Assembly: GCF_905171775.1 (NCBI RefSeq)
Contig: NC_053491.1
Location: 228,026,247 to 228,090,246, forward strand
DNA from: Rana temporaria
Lineage: Eukaryota > Chordata > Amphibia > Anura > Ranidae
Direction of reading: 5' to 3'
DNA: 64,000 bases
The notes under the pieces were generated by a model that saw nothing but the letters and a program-made list of their open reading frames with translations, did not search any database and was not told where the DNA came from. Position numbers and translations under genes: made by a program. This document shows positions 30,782 through 42,259 of the stretch, in pieces (the stretch's first letter is position 1; the number at the start of each line of letters is the position of its first letter).

Positions 30782-31785
30782 GATGTTCCAACGAGGTTAT
30801 CGCAACCCTTCTCACGGCTAGAAAGCCTTCCACAAACAGTATATACGATAGGGTGTGGAACAAGTTCAAGGCCTTCATGATTAGCAGAAGCTGCGATCCA
30901 GATTCTCCATCATCCTCGCAAATGCTTGAATTTTTGCAGGCAGGCCTGGATGTGGGCCTTGCTATGAGTACATTAAAAGTACAGGTAGCAGCAATTTCAA
31001 CAGCAACCAGCAGAAGGTGGGCAGAGGACCCATTAATAATCCAATTTTTTAAGGCAGTCAGAAAGATCCGTCCACCAACTAAACAGGCTTTTCCCACCTG
31101 GGACCTCGCTGTCATCCTAGAGGCCTTAGCCAGCCCACCTTTTGCTCCTTCGGACTCGGCATCACTTTGGAACTTAACCTTGAAGCTTACCTTCTTGATA
31201 GCCATAACCTCTGGCAGACGGGTTTCAGAGCTCCAAGCTCTGGGGGCGGATGATAACCATATCATATTCTACCATGACAGAGTGGAACTGAGAACAGTAC
31301 GAGGGTTTATCCCCAAGGTCACATCATCTTTGGCCATGTCGGAACCCTGGGCTCTCCCAACGTTTCTAGAACAGGAATCAGGTTCTCTTCATGAACTGGA
31401 CATTGCCTCCACCCTAAAATGCTATCTCAGGGTCACGGCACCTTTCAGAGACTCTACCAAATTGCTCATAATTCCCTGGGGGAAGAACAAAGGCAAGGAG
31501 GCGTCAGCAAGAACAATTGCCTCATGGATTGTTAAGCTTATCCACAAGGCGTACAGGGCAAAGGGTCTGGACCCCCCTTTGATGGTCAGGGCACACTCCA
31601 CTAGGGCGGTCTCTGCCTCTTGGGCGGCAAGAGCGAACGTGGCAATCGAAACTATTTGTAGGGCAGCGACCTGGTCGTCCCAACATACTTTTCTGAAGCA
31701 TTACCGAGTAGACCCAGGAGCTCTCTCATCGGTAGAATTCGGCAGACAGGCGATCAAATCAGCCGTTGCTTCCTCTAATTATTGA
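30706..31785 (+). CDS. DIRS tyrosine recombinase
   Basis: This recombinase would integrate the circular DIRS cDNA. From the proposed ATG at 30706 it is 359 aa. The N-terminal core-binding half contains 'STNSIYDRVWNKF' near 44. The catalytic half has the family tetrad elements SGRRVSEL (Arg172), HSTR (His297, Arg300) and FLKHY with the nucleophile Tyr333. All are present and the frame is intact. The same frame stays open upstream to 28948, but that part overlaps the RT ORF and shows no family similarity, so the ATG inside the 76-base overlap is preferred. Expression probably depends on coupling to the RT ORF. The ORF ends just before the internal complementary region. Confidence 0.92.
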   Translation: MSHPSRSRQAEPSHLAAERQRFESLGCSNEVIATLLTARKPSTNSIYDRVWNKFKAFMISRSCDPDSPSSSQMLEFLQAGLDVGLAMSTLKVQVAAISTATSRRWAEDPLIIQFFKAVRKIRPPTKQAFPTWDLAVILEALASPPFAPSDSASLWNLTLKLTFLIAITSGRRVSELQALGADDNHIIFYHDRVELRTVRGFIPKVTSSLAMSEPWALPTFLEQESGSLHELDIASTLKCYLRVTAPFRDSTKLLIIPWGKNKGKEASARTIASWIVKLIHKAYRAKGLDPPLMVRAHSTRAVSASWAARANVAIETICRAATWSSQHTFLKHYRVDPGALSSVEFGRQAIKSAVASSNY

Positions 31786-31853
31786 TAATAATAATAATAA
31801 TTCCTTTGAAATAAACCTCCTAAGCATCATCCCACCCGTCTCAGCTAGTTATT

Positions 31854-31955
31854 TGTCACAGGTATGCTGCCATGGAGGCACCAGGAAAACGGAAAATTGT
31901 ATCATACTTACCAGTAATTTTCCTTTCCTGGTGCCTATCCATGGCAGCATACGCT
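31854..31955 (+). repeat. DIRS internal complementary region
   Basis: The first half (31854-31890, 'ttgtcacaggtatgctgcc...ATGGAGGCACC') is complementary to the outer edge of the left repeat. The second half (about 31891-31955, through 'gtatcatacttaccagtaat' to 'atccatggcagcatac') is complementary to the outer edge of the right repeat (32062-32126). This two-part arrangement, which lets the ends be joined and regenerated, defines DIRS-group elements. Confidence 0.85.
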
Positions 31956-31979
31956 CCCACCCTCGGTATTCTATATTAC

Positions 31980-32126
31980 GGAGAATGTGGGGGCGCTGCT
32001 AACCAACTCTTTTATAATATTCACTAGTCCTGAGGGAGGAGCCAAGGCGGAGCTTGTCACAGGTATGCTGCCATGGATAGGCACCAGGAAAGGAAAATTA
32101 CTGGTAAGTATGATACAATTTTCCAT
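31980..32126 (+). repeat. DIRS right inverted terminal repeat
   Basis: The inner part from 'ggagaatgtgggggcgctgc' matches the complement of the left repeat. The outer extension 'ggaaaattactggtaagta' to 'tgatacaattttcc' is matched only by the internal complementary region, so the right end is longer than the left. Confidence 0.85.
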
Positions 32127-32310
32127 TTTTTCACCTTTTAAAAAGAAAGGATATTTTTTTTCTAAGTGTTTGAGCATGCTCAGTTCATCACACATGTAGG
32201 AACCAAGCTGCAATGGAATAAGAGCTTTTTTTTTTTTTGTTTCCCCTGATCTGATGCTTTCCAGCCTGAAGGGGAGGTGTTAAAGACAGAAGTAAACACG
32301 CACATTTAAT
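32127..32310. other. Flank of the DIRS element, nothing recognised
   Basis: Short AT-rich stretch with homopolymer T and A tracts and no ORF, repeat terminus or RNA signature. Confidence 0.4.
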
Positions 32311-32460
32311 AATCTATTTGTGGGAAAAAAAAGGTTGCCAATTTTGTTTGGGAGCCACGTCGCACGACTGCGCAATTGTCAGTTAAAGCGACGCCGTGCC
32401 GAATCACAAAAACTTGCCCGGTCATTGACCAGAAATATGGTCCGGGCTCAAGTGGTTAAA
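32311..32460 (-). repeat. Truncated TTAA-ended MITE
   Basis: 'caattttgtttgggagccacgtcgcacgactg' to 'atggtccgggctcaagtggttaa' matches the end of copies 1 and 2 in minus orientation. The rest of the element is absent at this junction. Confidence 0.75.
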
Positions 32461-32790
32461 AATTAACAAAACACCAAAGTGAGCCCAATTTTTGGGGATA
32501 ATGTGAAAGATGATGTTACACTGAGTAAATAGATACCTTACATGTCACGCTTTACTATTGGAAACACTCCTGCAATGGGGCCAAAATGAATTCCGTGAAT
32601 ATCCCCATAGGCGACCTTTTTCTTTTTTTTCCAGGTTACCAGTTTATAGTTACAAAGAAGGTCTAGTGGTAAAAGTATTGCTCTCGCTCTAACGCACGCG
32701 TCAATACCTCACATGTGTGGTTTGAACGATGTTTATATATGTGGGCGGGACTTGCGTAAGTCCCGCCCACATATGTCAAAATTATTTTTA
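32461..32790. repeat. Ranid-type repeat fragment with small hairpin
   Basis: Contains 'cgcacgcgtcaatacctcac' shared with 15802-15860, and a perfect hairpin 'gtgggcgggactt'/'aagtcccgcccac' at about 32741-32771. No coding potential; a tRNA-like look at 'ggtctagtggtaaaagtattg' is probably fortuitous. Confidence 0.5.
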
Positions 32791-33222
32791 CTTTTTGCTC
32801 TAATAAATATCCCCAAAAATATATATTCTAAAAAATAAAAAACCCTCAGTTTAGGCCGATACGTATTCTACATCTTTTTGGTTCCAAAAAATCGCAAATA
32901 GCGTTTAGTGTTTGGTTTTGGCAAAAGTTATAGCGTCTACAAAATATTTTTTTTTTTTGTTTTAACTAGTTATTGGGGCGATCAGCGATTTTTATCGGTA
33001 CTGCGACATTATGGCGGACACATCGAACACTTTTTTGGAACCATTGGCATTTTTCTAGCGATCAGTGCTGTAAAAATGCATTGCTTACTCTAAAAATGCC
33101 ACTGGCAGGGAAGGGGTTAACACTAGGTGCGAGGGAGGGGTTAAATATGTTCCCTGGGTGTGTTCTAACTGTAGGGGGGGGGGTGGGACTGACATGTGTA
33201 AATGACAGATCGCTGTTCATGA
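32791..33222 (+). repeat. Internal part of a TTAA-ended MITE
   Basis: 'ctcagtttaggccgatacgtattc', 'gcgatcagcgattttt' and 'cgacattatggcggacacat' match the middle of the copies at 2662-3565 and 56092-57119. Neither terminus is present, so it is a fragment. Confidence 0.7.
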
Positions 33223-35396
33223 AGGAGAACTCCAGACCCCCAAAAAAAAAATAAGGTGGGTTCCCTCCAGGTGCATACCAGGCTCTTAGGCTTGGTCTGG
33301 AACATAAGGGGTTAAACCCGCGCAAAAAAAAATAGCGTGGGGTCCCCCCCAAGATCCAAACCAAGCCCTTATCCCAGGCACGCAGTCTGGTCAGACAGGA
33401 ATGGGGGTGGGGACGAGCGAGCGCCCCCCTCCCTCCTGAGCCATACCAGACCACATGCCCTCAACATGGGGGAGTGTGTGCTGTGGGGGAGGGGGGCACT
33501 GCCCCCCCACCCCAAAGCACTCTTGTCCCCATGTCGATAGGGACAAGAGCCTCTTCCCGACAACCCTGGCCGTTGGTTGTCGGGGTATGCGGGCGGAGGG
33601 CTTATCAGAATCTGAGAGACCCCTTTAATAAAGGGGTCCCCAGATTCCGGCCCCCCACCCTATGTGAATGAGTATGGGGTACATTGTACCCCTACCCATT
33701 CACCTGGGGAAAAAAATGGAAAAAAATAATACACCACACACATTTAAAAATTAATTTATTAGTCAGCCGGGGGTCTTCTGCCGGGGCCCCCCACCACCAC
33801 CCCATTAGGCCCCGGGCTTCGCCATCTTCTGCCGGAACCCCCTTCACCAGTGAGGCTCCTGCCTTTGGGGGAGGGTCCCGGGCTACTACGACGGTTTCTG
33901 CGGGGGGGGGTGCACTGGCACCCCACCCCCGTCTTCAGCGACGTAATTCACCGGGACCCCCTTCACCAGGGAGGCTCCTGCCTTTGGGGGAGGGTCCCGG
34001 GCTTCCACGACGGTTTCTGCGGGGGGGGTGCACTGGCACCCCACCCCCGTCTTCAGCGACGTAATTCACCGGGACCCCCTTCACCAGGGAGGCTCCTGCC
34101 TTTGGGGGAGGGTCCCGGGCTTGTACGGTGTCTTCTGCCGGGGGGCGACACCCGCGGGCTTCTGCGATGCCTTCCGCTTCTGCCTGTCTCCTCCGCGGAG
34201 CACAGGGCTTGTCTCCGCTGTCTTCTCCCTTCTCTTCCATTCGATGTTGACACGACGAGGTCCGGCGCTGGAATGCCGTCTGAGCAGTGGGCATGGACTT
34301 ATATAGGGCAATGCCACCATGTGACCTCAACCCATGTGACATCACATTCCCATCATGCCCAGGGAATGTGATGTCACATGGGTTGAGGTCACATGGTGGC
34401 ATTACCCTATATAAGTCCATGCCCGCCGCTGACACGGCATGTCAGCGCGGAACCTCGTCGTGTCAACATCCAATGGAAGAGAAGGAAGAAGACAGCGGAG
34501 ACAAGCCCTGGGCTCCCGGAGGAGACAGGCAGAAGAAGGAAGAGAGAAGAAAGAAGACGGAAGAAAGCCCTGGCTCCGCGGGGGAGCCAGGCAGAAGAGG
34601 GAGCAGAGAAAAGACCGGGGAGTTGGAGCACCCCCGGCAGAAGACCAGGAAGACCGGAACCCTGGCGGAAGGCACCGGAAAGACCGGGGGATAGGCGCCA
34701 TCCCCCGGCAGAAGACCCCGAAGTCCGGATGCCCCTCCCTAATGAAAAAGAGCTTAAATGGGGTGGGGGCATCCGGCGGAAGGCTCCGGAGAGGACCGAG
34801 GGATGGCGCCCTCCCCCGGCAGAAATCACCGAAGCCCAGGGTCCCGGCAGAAGATCGGGAGAGAAGAAACCCCCCCTTCTAAGAGAGCTAAAGAAGAAAG
34901 GGGGGGCTCCGGAGCAGATTAATAAAATATTTTATTCTGTGTGGTGTTTTATTTTACTTTACATTTCCCCCATGTGAATGGGTAGAGGTACGATGTACCC
35001 CATACTCATTCACATAGGGTGGGGGGCCGGCATCTGGGGGCCCCCTTATTAAAGGGAGCTCGCAGATTCCGATTAGCCCCGCCCGCATACCCCGACAACC
35101 AATGGCAAGGGTTGTCGGGAAGAGGCTCTTGTCCCTATCGACATGGGGGAAAGAGTGCTGTGGGGTGGGGGGGGCAGTGCCCCCACAGCACACACTCCCC
35201 CATGTTGAGGGCATGCGGTCTGGTACGGCTCAGGAGGGGGGGCGCTCGCTCGTCCCCGCCCCCATTCCTGTCCGGGCCAGACTGCATGCTTGGGATGAGG
35301 GCTTGGTTTGGATCTGGGGGGGGGACCCCCGCGCCGAATCGGCGCGGGTTTAACCCCTCACGTTCCGGACCAAGCCTAAGAGCCTAATGTAGCCCT
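33223..35396. mobile_element. Foldback-family element (d), ~2.1-kb palindrome
   Basis: Outer arms 'ggctcttaggcttggtc' (about 33281) and 'gaccaagcctaagagcc' (about 35385) pair; inner arms around 'catgtgacctcaacccatgtgacatcacattcc' and its complement meet near 34355. The block 'ccctcaacatgggg...ccccatgt' is shared with copies (a), (b), (c) and (e). The arms are unequal: the left carries a ~119-bp tandem repeat (33852-34130) lacking in the right. ORFs here are by-products of GC-rich palindromic sequence. Confidence 0.75.
33852..34130. repeat. ~119-bp tandem repeat, about 2.3 copies
   Basis: 'gaggctcctgcctttggggg' recurs at 33852, 33971 and 34089 (spacings 119 and 118). Intervening sequence is nearly identical, including 'gggtgcactggcacccc' and 'cgtcttcagcgacgtaattc'. 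Confidence 0.85.
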
Positions 35397-35963
35397 GAAG
35401 GGGGACCCGCGCCGATTTCAAGTTTGAAATTTGGCGCTGAGTTCCCCTTCAGGGCTGAAAACAGCTCGGAGATTCCTGTGCGCCGCGTCACGCAGCGCAT
35501 TCACGGGTACGCCGCTTGGTATTTACCAAGATTTTCACGGCGTACTGACAAGGCGCACGGGAATCCCTGACTTTTCTCTCTGCGCATGCCCAGTATGCAA
35601 ATGAACCTCCCGAGGTTCAGGCGCACTGTGCAAGCGTACGGGGATCTGTTTTCAAAAAACACTTTCCCTTTCAATTCGGCCCGCCAAACACTTCAAAACA
35701 CATGTCACTTCACTTCCCCTGCATCCCCCCACCTCCCCCCCTAATAAACTCCCGCCCGAACCCCCGCAATTTACAGTTTAATGTGCCGTGCGCCAGGTCT
35801 GTACTGGTGCACAATGCACCCTCTCCTGGGCGCACGGAGCACATTAGTAACTAGGGAAATACACTGCACTAGCAGCGTATTTCTTTAGTAAATGGCCAAA
35901 CGGCTGCTACTCCTGCTTTTACTCCATGAGTCATGGAGTAAAGGCTTGGTAAATCAGGCCCTA
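35397..35963. repeat. MITE-like GC-rich element ending 'taaatcaggcccta'
   Basis: The right end, read on the minus strand as TAGGGCCTGATTTACCAAG, matches the 'gggcctgatttacta' end at 12805. Inner hairpins include 'ttgaaatcgg...ccgatttcaa'-type arms near 35415-35450 and 'ctccatgagtcatggag'. The left end is unclear where it meets the foldback element. Confidence 0.5.
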
Positions 35964-35993
35964 TATCACAATACTGGAAGCAACCACAGAGAT

Positions 35994-38900
35994 TTACCAG
36001 TACGACCACTTGTCTTCAAAGATGTAAAGGCTATCGTTAATTGTGTGAAATATTCTCTCTGAAAGCTTCAATAGCTCCATTCTATCAAGAACCTGTGACC
36101 ATATTAATTCCTCAGATCTCCAGTTAAGTGCTATCATCCATTGCACCAAGCTACAGAGAGAGTGAAGGAGTCTGGTGCATGGGGGTGGAATGTTTGGGGC
36201 ATTACCGTATAGGAGGCAGATTTGTGGTGTGAGGGCAATCTTGTGTTTGGAAGAGGCTTCGAGTCTGCGGGCTGCTTCTAGACAGATTTGTGAAAGACGT
36301 GGGCAGCTCCAGAATATGTGGAGTAAAGTACCGTCTGTCTGGCAGCCCCTGAAGCAATCAGGGGAGACTGATGGGTAGAAGGTATGGATTTTGCATGGTG
36401 TGAAGTACCACCTTGTAAATAGCTTTGTAGGTGTTTCTCTAAAAGATACCGCTTTATTGCTTTTACGGAGGTTTTCCGACATGGAGTGCCATGTATCAGG
36501 AGAGAGGGTGATATCTAATTCTGTTTCCCATTGGATCATGGGATGTGATTTTTCTGGGGCAGAGAAGTCATTAAGAAAATTATAGAGTTTAGAGATCATG
36601 CCTTTGTCTCTGGATGTAGATTTGCATATTCTCTCGAATATCGTGATATTAGGATTTGTGGAAAGTGAGAAGTGTGTGCGAAAAAAAGATTCGATCAGCA
36701 GATATCTTTCAAATTCTGAAGAGGGGAAGTTATAATCCTTTTGGAAGGAATCAAAAGATCTGAAGGTCCACCTGGACTGCAGCGAACCCAGAGATGTTAG
36801 TCCCCGATCAATCCAGGCGGAAAACAGATGACTGTCTGTATATTCAAGGGGTAATCTAGGGTCACCTAAAAATGATTTGAGTGGGGAGACTTCTGAAGCT
36901 AGAGAAAAAATGTCTCTGGAAGTTTGCCAGAGCTTGAAGGCATGAGCTACTATAACATTGCGTTTAATGAGGTCTCGGTAAAGAATATATTTGGACCAAA
37001 GAATCCCCTGTAGGTGCAACGGTTGTATAGATGAGGTCTCAAAGCTCATCCAAGGGATATTTTTATTTGGGGAGAACCATTGGGATATTTGGGAGAGACG
37101 TGCGGCTAGGAAATATTTCCATAAGTTGGGAAGACCCAAACCACCCTTGGGTTGAGATCTATATTGCAAAGCGTAGCTGTATCTCGGTTTCTTGTCTGCC
37201 CATATAAATTTGTTAATGATCCTCTGTAGTGCCTCGAGTTTAGATTTAGGGACATTAATTGGTATGGTACGAAAATAATATAATAATTTGGGGAGAATAT
37301 TCATCTTAATTGCACAAACTCTGCCCAAAAATGAAATATGATAGTTGGACCAGGCATTCAGGAGGGTGGTAATGCGTGCGAACAAGGGGGTGTAGTTGGC
37401 CTTAAATAGACCATTATGAAGTGGGGTGATGTTGACACCTAAATATTTGATTGAGGATGAGATCCATGTGAAGGGGAAGTTGGTTTGAAGAAGAGTGAGT
37501 GAGTCTGGGGGGATGTTGATAGGTAGAGCGGAGCACTTGCTTAGATTGATTTTGAGTCCGGATACTTTGTGGAAGAGTTCTAGAACTTTAAGAAGCACGG
37601 GTAAGGAGGTATGGGGATTTGTAATATATATCAGTGCATCGTCAGCATACAGACTAATTTTATATTCCTGATGCTCTTTAGCATAGCCCTTTATGTCTGG
37701 GTTGGCTCTAATAGCCTGGGCAAGTGGCTCCATAGCTAGGGCGAAGAGGAGTGGGGATAATGGGCAGCCCTGTCTAGTTCCTCTGCCCAGGGGGAAGAAG
37801 TCAGAATTGATACCAGGTAAATGGATGCGTGTTTGTGGGGAGCTATAAAGAGCGTTAAACCCCTGCAAAAATGCTCCAGAGATTCCGAATCTGGGTAGTA
37901 GATAATTTAGGTATGTCCAGCTGACGCTGTCGAACGCCTTGTGAATATCAAGGCTAAGAAGACATGTTTGGCGTGCATGGAGATTTGCATCCTGGATAAT
38001 GTTGGTAACAAGCCCGATGTTATCTGTGATCTGCCTATTGGGGATGAAACCTGATTGGTCTATGTGCACTAATGGAGAAATCACCCTAGCAAGTCTATCT
38101 GCCAGGATCCTGCCAAAGATCTTGAGATCATTATTTAGGACCGAAATTGGTCGGAAATTTTGGGGGAGTGAATGGTCCTTGTTGGGTTTGGGGATAAGGG
38201 AAAGGTTGGCCAATAGCATTTCCCTTGGGAAGGAGTTACCTTCTAGTATGTGGTTAAATAGGTTTTTTAAATGAGGGGCGAGAAGGGGGGCGTATTTTTT
38301 ATAGTATAGGGAAGTGTAACCATCAGGACCAGGCGCTGTAGAGGATTTAAGTGATTTAATGATAGATGTGATTTCCTCAACAGTACATGGGGAATTAAGA
38401 GAGTCTAAGCTTTCTTGTTTTAGGGAAGGGAGATTGAGACTGTCAAGCCAGGACTTGGCGGCTAAACCTGGGGGGGTGTTGGGATCAGACATAAGGTCCT
38501 TATAGAAGGAGGTGAATATTTCCATTACTTTTTGCGGGTGGGAGATTAAGTTACCATTACTGTTTCTAAGTTTATATGTATGGGTGGGGTTACTGTCTTG
38601 TTTGAGTTTCCTTGCGAACATCGCTGAGTGAGAGTTACAGTGTAGCATGTATTTAGCTTTGGAAAATCTAAGCGATTTTTCAACGTTGGCGGAAAGGAGT
38701 AAATCTAGAGATTTTCGTTTGTCTTGTATTTGTTGAGTAATAATAGGATTAACATTGTGGTGTAATTTAATGTATAGATGGTGGAGTTCATTGGTAAGGC
38801 GTTTAATGTCTGCCTGTCTTTCTTTGTTTTTTGATGCTGCTAAACTAATAATATGGCCTCTCAGGACCGCTTTATGAGCGACCCATATTGAGGTGGGTAG

Positions 38901-39735
38901 GGTTTCTTCATTAATGTTGTCTGTAAAATAGTTTTCTATATGTGTGGAAATAGTAGACTTGCAAGAGGAGTTGGTTAGGAGAGAGTCATTGAGGCGCCAG
39001 TTGAATGGGGAGGGGGCTAGGCCAATATATGAGGTGGTGAAAGTACAGATATTATGATCTGACCATGGGCAGGGATGAATTAGAGCCTGTGTAGAATTGG
39101 CTAGGAGAATGGGAGTAGAGAATAGATAGTCAAGCCTGGCGTAACAGTCGTGCGGGTGTGAGTAGTGGGTATAGGCCCTGATACCTGTGTTATGAGCTCT
39201 CCAGGTGTCTAGTAGTTGTGTTTTGTTGATCAGACGGTTAATGGTTTTAGAAAATGATTTTGTGTGGGGGGATACATTACTCCTATCAAGGACTGGGTGA
39301 GCAGCCAGATTAAAATCTCCACCAATCAATATGTGGTAGTGAGTGGTATTTATCTAGAATCTCAAAAAATTTGAGAAAAAAGGAGGTGTGTGTATCATTC
39401 GGAGCGTAGACAGATGCTATGGTGATCTCCCTGTTATTGATGATTCCCTTGAGGATGAGAAATCTACTCTCAGGATCTCTAAATACGTGCTGTACATCAA
39501 AGATTGTTGAGTTGCAAATAAAAATGGCGACGCCCCTAGTTTTGTTATTATATGTGGTAAAATATGTTTGATTGTAGGATTTGTGGAAATATTTAGGGTG
39601 ATTAGAGGATGCGAAGTGAGTCTCCTGGAGAAGAATAATGTCAGCCCCTAGTTTTTTGTATTGTTGGAAAGCCTTTTTGCGTTTGTTGGGAGAATTAAAC
39701 CCATTTGTATTGTGTGACAGAAATCTAAGACCCAT
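35994..39735 (-). pseudogene. L1/Tx1-type LINE 'C' ORF2, one frameshift
   Basis: A nearly complete ORF2 in two minus-strand frames. The first (39735-39310, 141 aa) is the N-terminal endonuclease, starting with LSHNTNGFNSPNKR and containing LLQETHF and ASVYAPN. The second (39329-35994, 1111 aa) resumes at GGDFN and carries a SDHN histidine motif, an RT with YADD (561-564, at 37649-37638) and a C-terminal CCHC knuckle (CFRGCQTDGTLLHIFWSCP). The break is just before GGDFN. Only this frameshift spoils an ORF of about 1250 aa, the usual L1 length. The knuckle spacing and overall wording suggest the Tx1 side of the L1 group. The 3' UTR is very short (to about 35964). Confidence 0.88.
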
Positions 39736-41124
39736 GACTAGATTTATAGTAGACTATCAGCAGAATAACAGATAAGATAAAAATCTGTCGATATAGAAAT
39801 ATTTCAGATTGAGTCAAGTAGGCATGCATTGAATCAGTCTTTCTATTAATGTGCTGTAGGCGAAGTAAACCCAAGAAGTGTCTATATGGAGTTAGTGCAA
39901 TTGTTGCACACATTGGTTTGTAGAAAGCACAAATATATAAAACATGTTGGTTGCGTATACCTATAAGTGAGGAGGAACAAAAATACTTATACTCTATACT
40001 TGTAAGAAACATATTCAGCTTTTTAGATAGAGAATAATAGGAGATAGCACTCGTGGTGCCATCCAGGAATATCACGACAGGTGGAGACCCATCTAACCTG
40101 GATGTATACAATATCAATGAAAAAAAAATAAACGAGAAAAACAATATGAAGGACAACAAGAAAAAAAAGTCCTTTTCCCGCGTCAGGCCTAGCCAGACCA
40201 TCAGTGATGGTAGTCTAGACGAGGACCGAGGCAGGGGTGGGGTCAATCCAGCGGCGGTGGACGCACCCGGTCAAAGAAGGCAATTTAAACTGCAAGAATC
40301 AACATATTAGTGCATGGCAATTAGCACAGTAGAACAACAACATATAACATTATTAAAGTTAAAGAACAGGGCCTGTAAGGTTAATTGCATCATCATGTTA
40401 AATGAAGAGAGCAAATGATGGGTATGAACCTGTGGGCATTATCCCAGACAGACCAGCAGGGGGGGGGGAGAGACACATATGAAATGTATGGAAGTTCAAC
40501 CCAGAGACTGGGGATCAGGATAGGAAAGTCCAGGAAGTCCATCCTTTTTCTGTAGAATCCGAATGTGGCATTAAAATCCGATCAACCTGGGCGCTAGAGT
40601 ATAGGGCAGAGTCATACTGAAGGAGTAGGCACCTGGTATGTAGAAAAAATTATAGTGCAGACAATACAGTGACTTGAAGTGTCCCTTTACTATATATAGG
40701 AGCTGGTAGTGTGTTTCAATGAGCTGTGTGAGTGACTTCCCAGCCTAGATGTCAAGAGGCTTCTGGTATGTAAAATAAATACAGTGCAGACAGTACAATG
40801 ACTTGAAGTGTTTCTTTACCATACCTAGGAGCTGGTAATGTGCTTCAGTGAGCTTCAGTGAGCTGTGTCAGAGACTTTCCAGTCTATATGTTGAGACTTA
40901 ACTGGGTAACGCCATATTCCAGCATAATCATGGGGGATTGACATGAGTAAGTCAATGATGTCTCTCTCACTCCCGCAGAATCCGCACAGAGCCATCATAT
41001 TAAAGCTGTCTGCACCCTAGGCAGTGTAAGGTCGAATTCCAGGAGTAAACGATTAGAAAATAAAGTCATACCTTCAGAACAGATGGTATAATAACTTGAA
41101 GCAACCATTCTTAGTTAACATGGG
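39736..41124 (-). other. LINE 'C' inter-ORF region
   Basis: About 1.4 kb between ORF1 and ORF2 with no convincing ORF on either strand. A direct duplication is visible: 'agtgcagacaatacagtgacttgaagtgt' (about 40653) recurs as 'cagtgcagacagtacaatgacttgaagtg' (about 40792), with 'gagctggta' following each. The spacer is longer than in mammalian L1. Confidence 0.55.
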
Positions 41125-42259
41125 TTAGTTCTGATGGGGGTTGAATAGTCTCCTTTGATCTCTCTGGCTGCGCCTGTTGGAAGGGGTAGACCAAATAGGT
41201 GAGGGCCTTGGAGTAGCAGGGAGCCGTGGGTGAGGTTCAGGAGGCAAGAGACCCAGCTTAATCAGGAGTTCCTTTCCTTCTATCACATTATAAACTGTGT
41301 ACGTGGATCCGTTGTGGGGGATAGTTAGTTTGAAGGGGAATCCCCATCTGTACTTTATCCTAGCAGATTGCAGGACTGAGGTAACCTCCTTCATCCTGCA
41401 TCTTCTGTCTAATGTAGCAGGTGAGATGTCTGGGTAGATTTGTATGCGTTTCCCTTCATAGGAAATGTTGGGGGTATTCCTGGAAGCACGCATGATGTCT
41501 TCTTTTACAAGGAAATCCTTCATACACATAATAATATCTCTAGGGGGATTTTCAGGGGGGGGGTTTGGGACGGAGGGCCCTGTGTATCCTATCGCAGGCA
41601 AATGCTGAAAGCTGCTTTTCTGGTAGGAGACCATGAAATACTTGGGACACCGCTGGTAATAGATCTGTAGTAGATTCTGGAATACCACGTATTCTTATGT
41701 TTTGGCGGCGATTGCGATTGTCCAAATCTTCGACCTGGGCCTGCATGAATGCAAAGTTATCTGCTAAATTTTCATAGTCCTTTCTCAGGTCGTTATGTGC
41801 CAGGGAGAGTTCATCATGTTTTGTCTCTAAGAGATCCGTGCGGCCCCCTATGCTGGCTATCTCATGGGACAGTGCAGCGGTGGATTTGTGTACCTCCCTC
41901 TCGATTTTTTCTACCATTTTGTTAAAAATATGTGAGAGACTCTCATCCAAGTCAGCCTTAGAGAGAGGGGAGTTGTACTCACGATTTTCTAAACTTTTGG
42001 GAGGCTGTGAGACGAGTTCATCCTCTCCCCACACGCTGCTGCCGGCGCCATTTTGGGATTTCTTCCCTGCTCTCTGCTCCATGTCCAGGAGGAAGTTTGT
42101 CAGCGAATGCTGCTGGTTCCGATTTTTTTTTCTTTGGTTGCCAGGCATGCACCCCGTTTTCCCACAGGGGTGCTGATGGTTTTTTTCCGAAAACGAGGGT
42201 TGTAGCCCTGGGGAAACGGCTTCTGAGTGACGGGGTGTGGCGGAGCTGTGACTAGGCAC
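41125..42259 (-). pseudogene. LINE 'C' ORF1 (L1 ORF1p-like), one frameshift
   Basis: L1 ORF1 proteins trimerise through a coiled coil and chaperone the element RNA. The upstream frame (42259-41552, 235 aa) has a basic N-terminus, a heptad-rich helix (about 115-190) and the RRM start RRQNIRIRGIP. The downstream frame (41688-41125) carries the rest, with PPRDIIMCMKDF and a C-terminal domain rich in basic residues (CRMKEVTSVLQSARIKYRWG). The frames join in a run of nine G (plus strand, 41555-41563), so the break could be slippage or a sequencing error. The start is taken as the first Met after an ~85-bp leader. Confidence 0.85.

Larger units (their letters stand above)
19841..32126 (+). mobile_element. 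DIRS-type tyrosine-recombinase retrotransposon, split by a Penelope-like element
   Basis: A nearly complete DIRS element of about 5.9 kb once the 6.4-kb insertion is removed. Diagnostic features are inverted terminal repeats (19841-19950 and 31980-32126), an internal complementary region just after the last ORF (31854-31955), gag, an RT/RNase H/methyltransferase-like ORF and an overlapping tyrosine recombinase ORF, all on the plus strand. DIRS elements replicate through a circular intermediate built on these repeats and integrate by recombination without target duplication; none is seen here. RT and recombinase are intact, gag carries a frameshift, and the 5' leader is interrupted at 20720. 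Confidence 0.93.

Noticed and set aside
32660..32735. tRNA-like look of 'ggtctagtggtaaaagtattg' with a later 'ggtttgaacg'
   Set aside because: It does not fold into a cloverleaf by eye and the second part recurs in a non-tRNA repeat at 15802. It is treated as a ranid repeat fragment.
33684..34977. Overlapping frames of 120-200 codons on both strands in foldback (d)
   Set aside because: They come from GC-rich tandem and palindromic sequence; the residues are Pro/Gly/Arg low-complexity and the frames exist on both strands at once.
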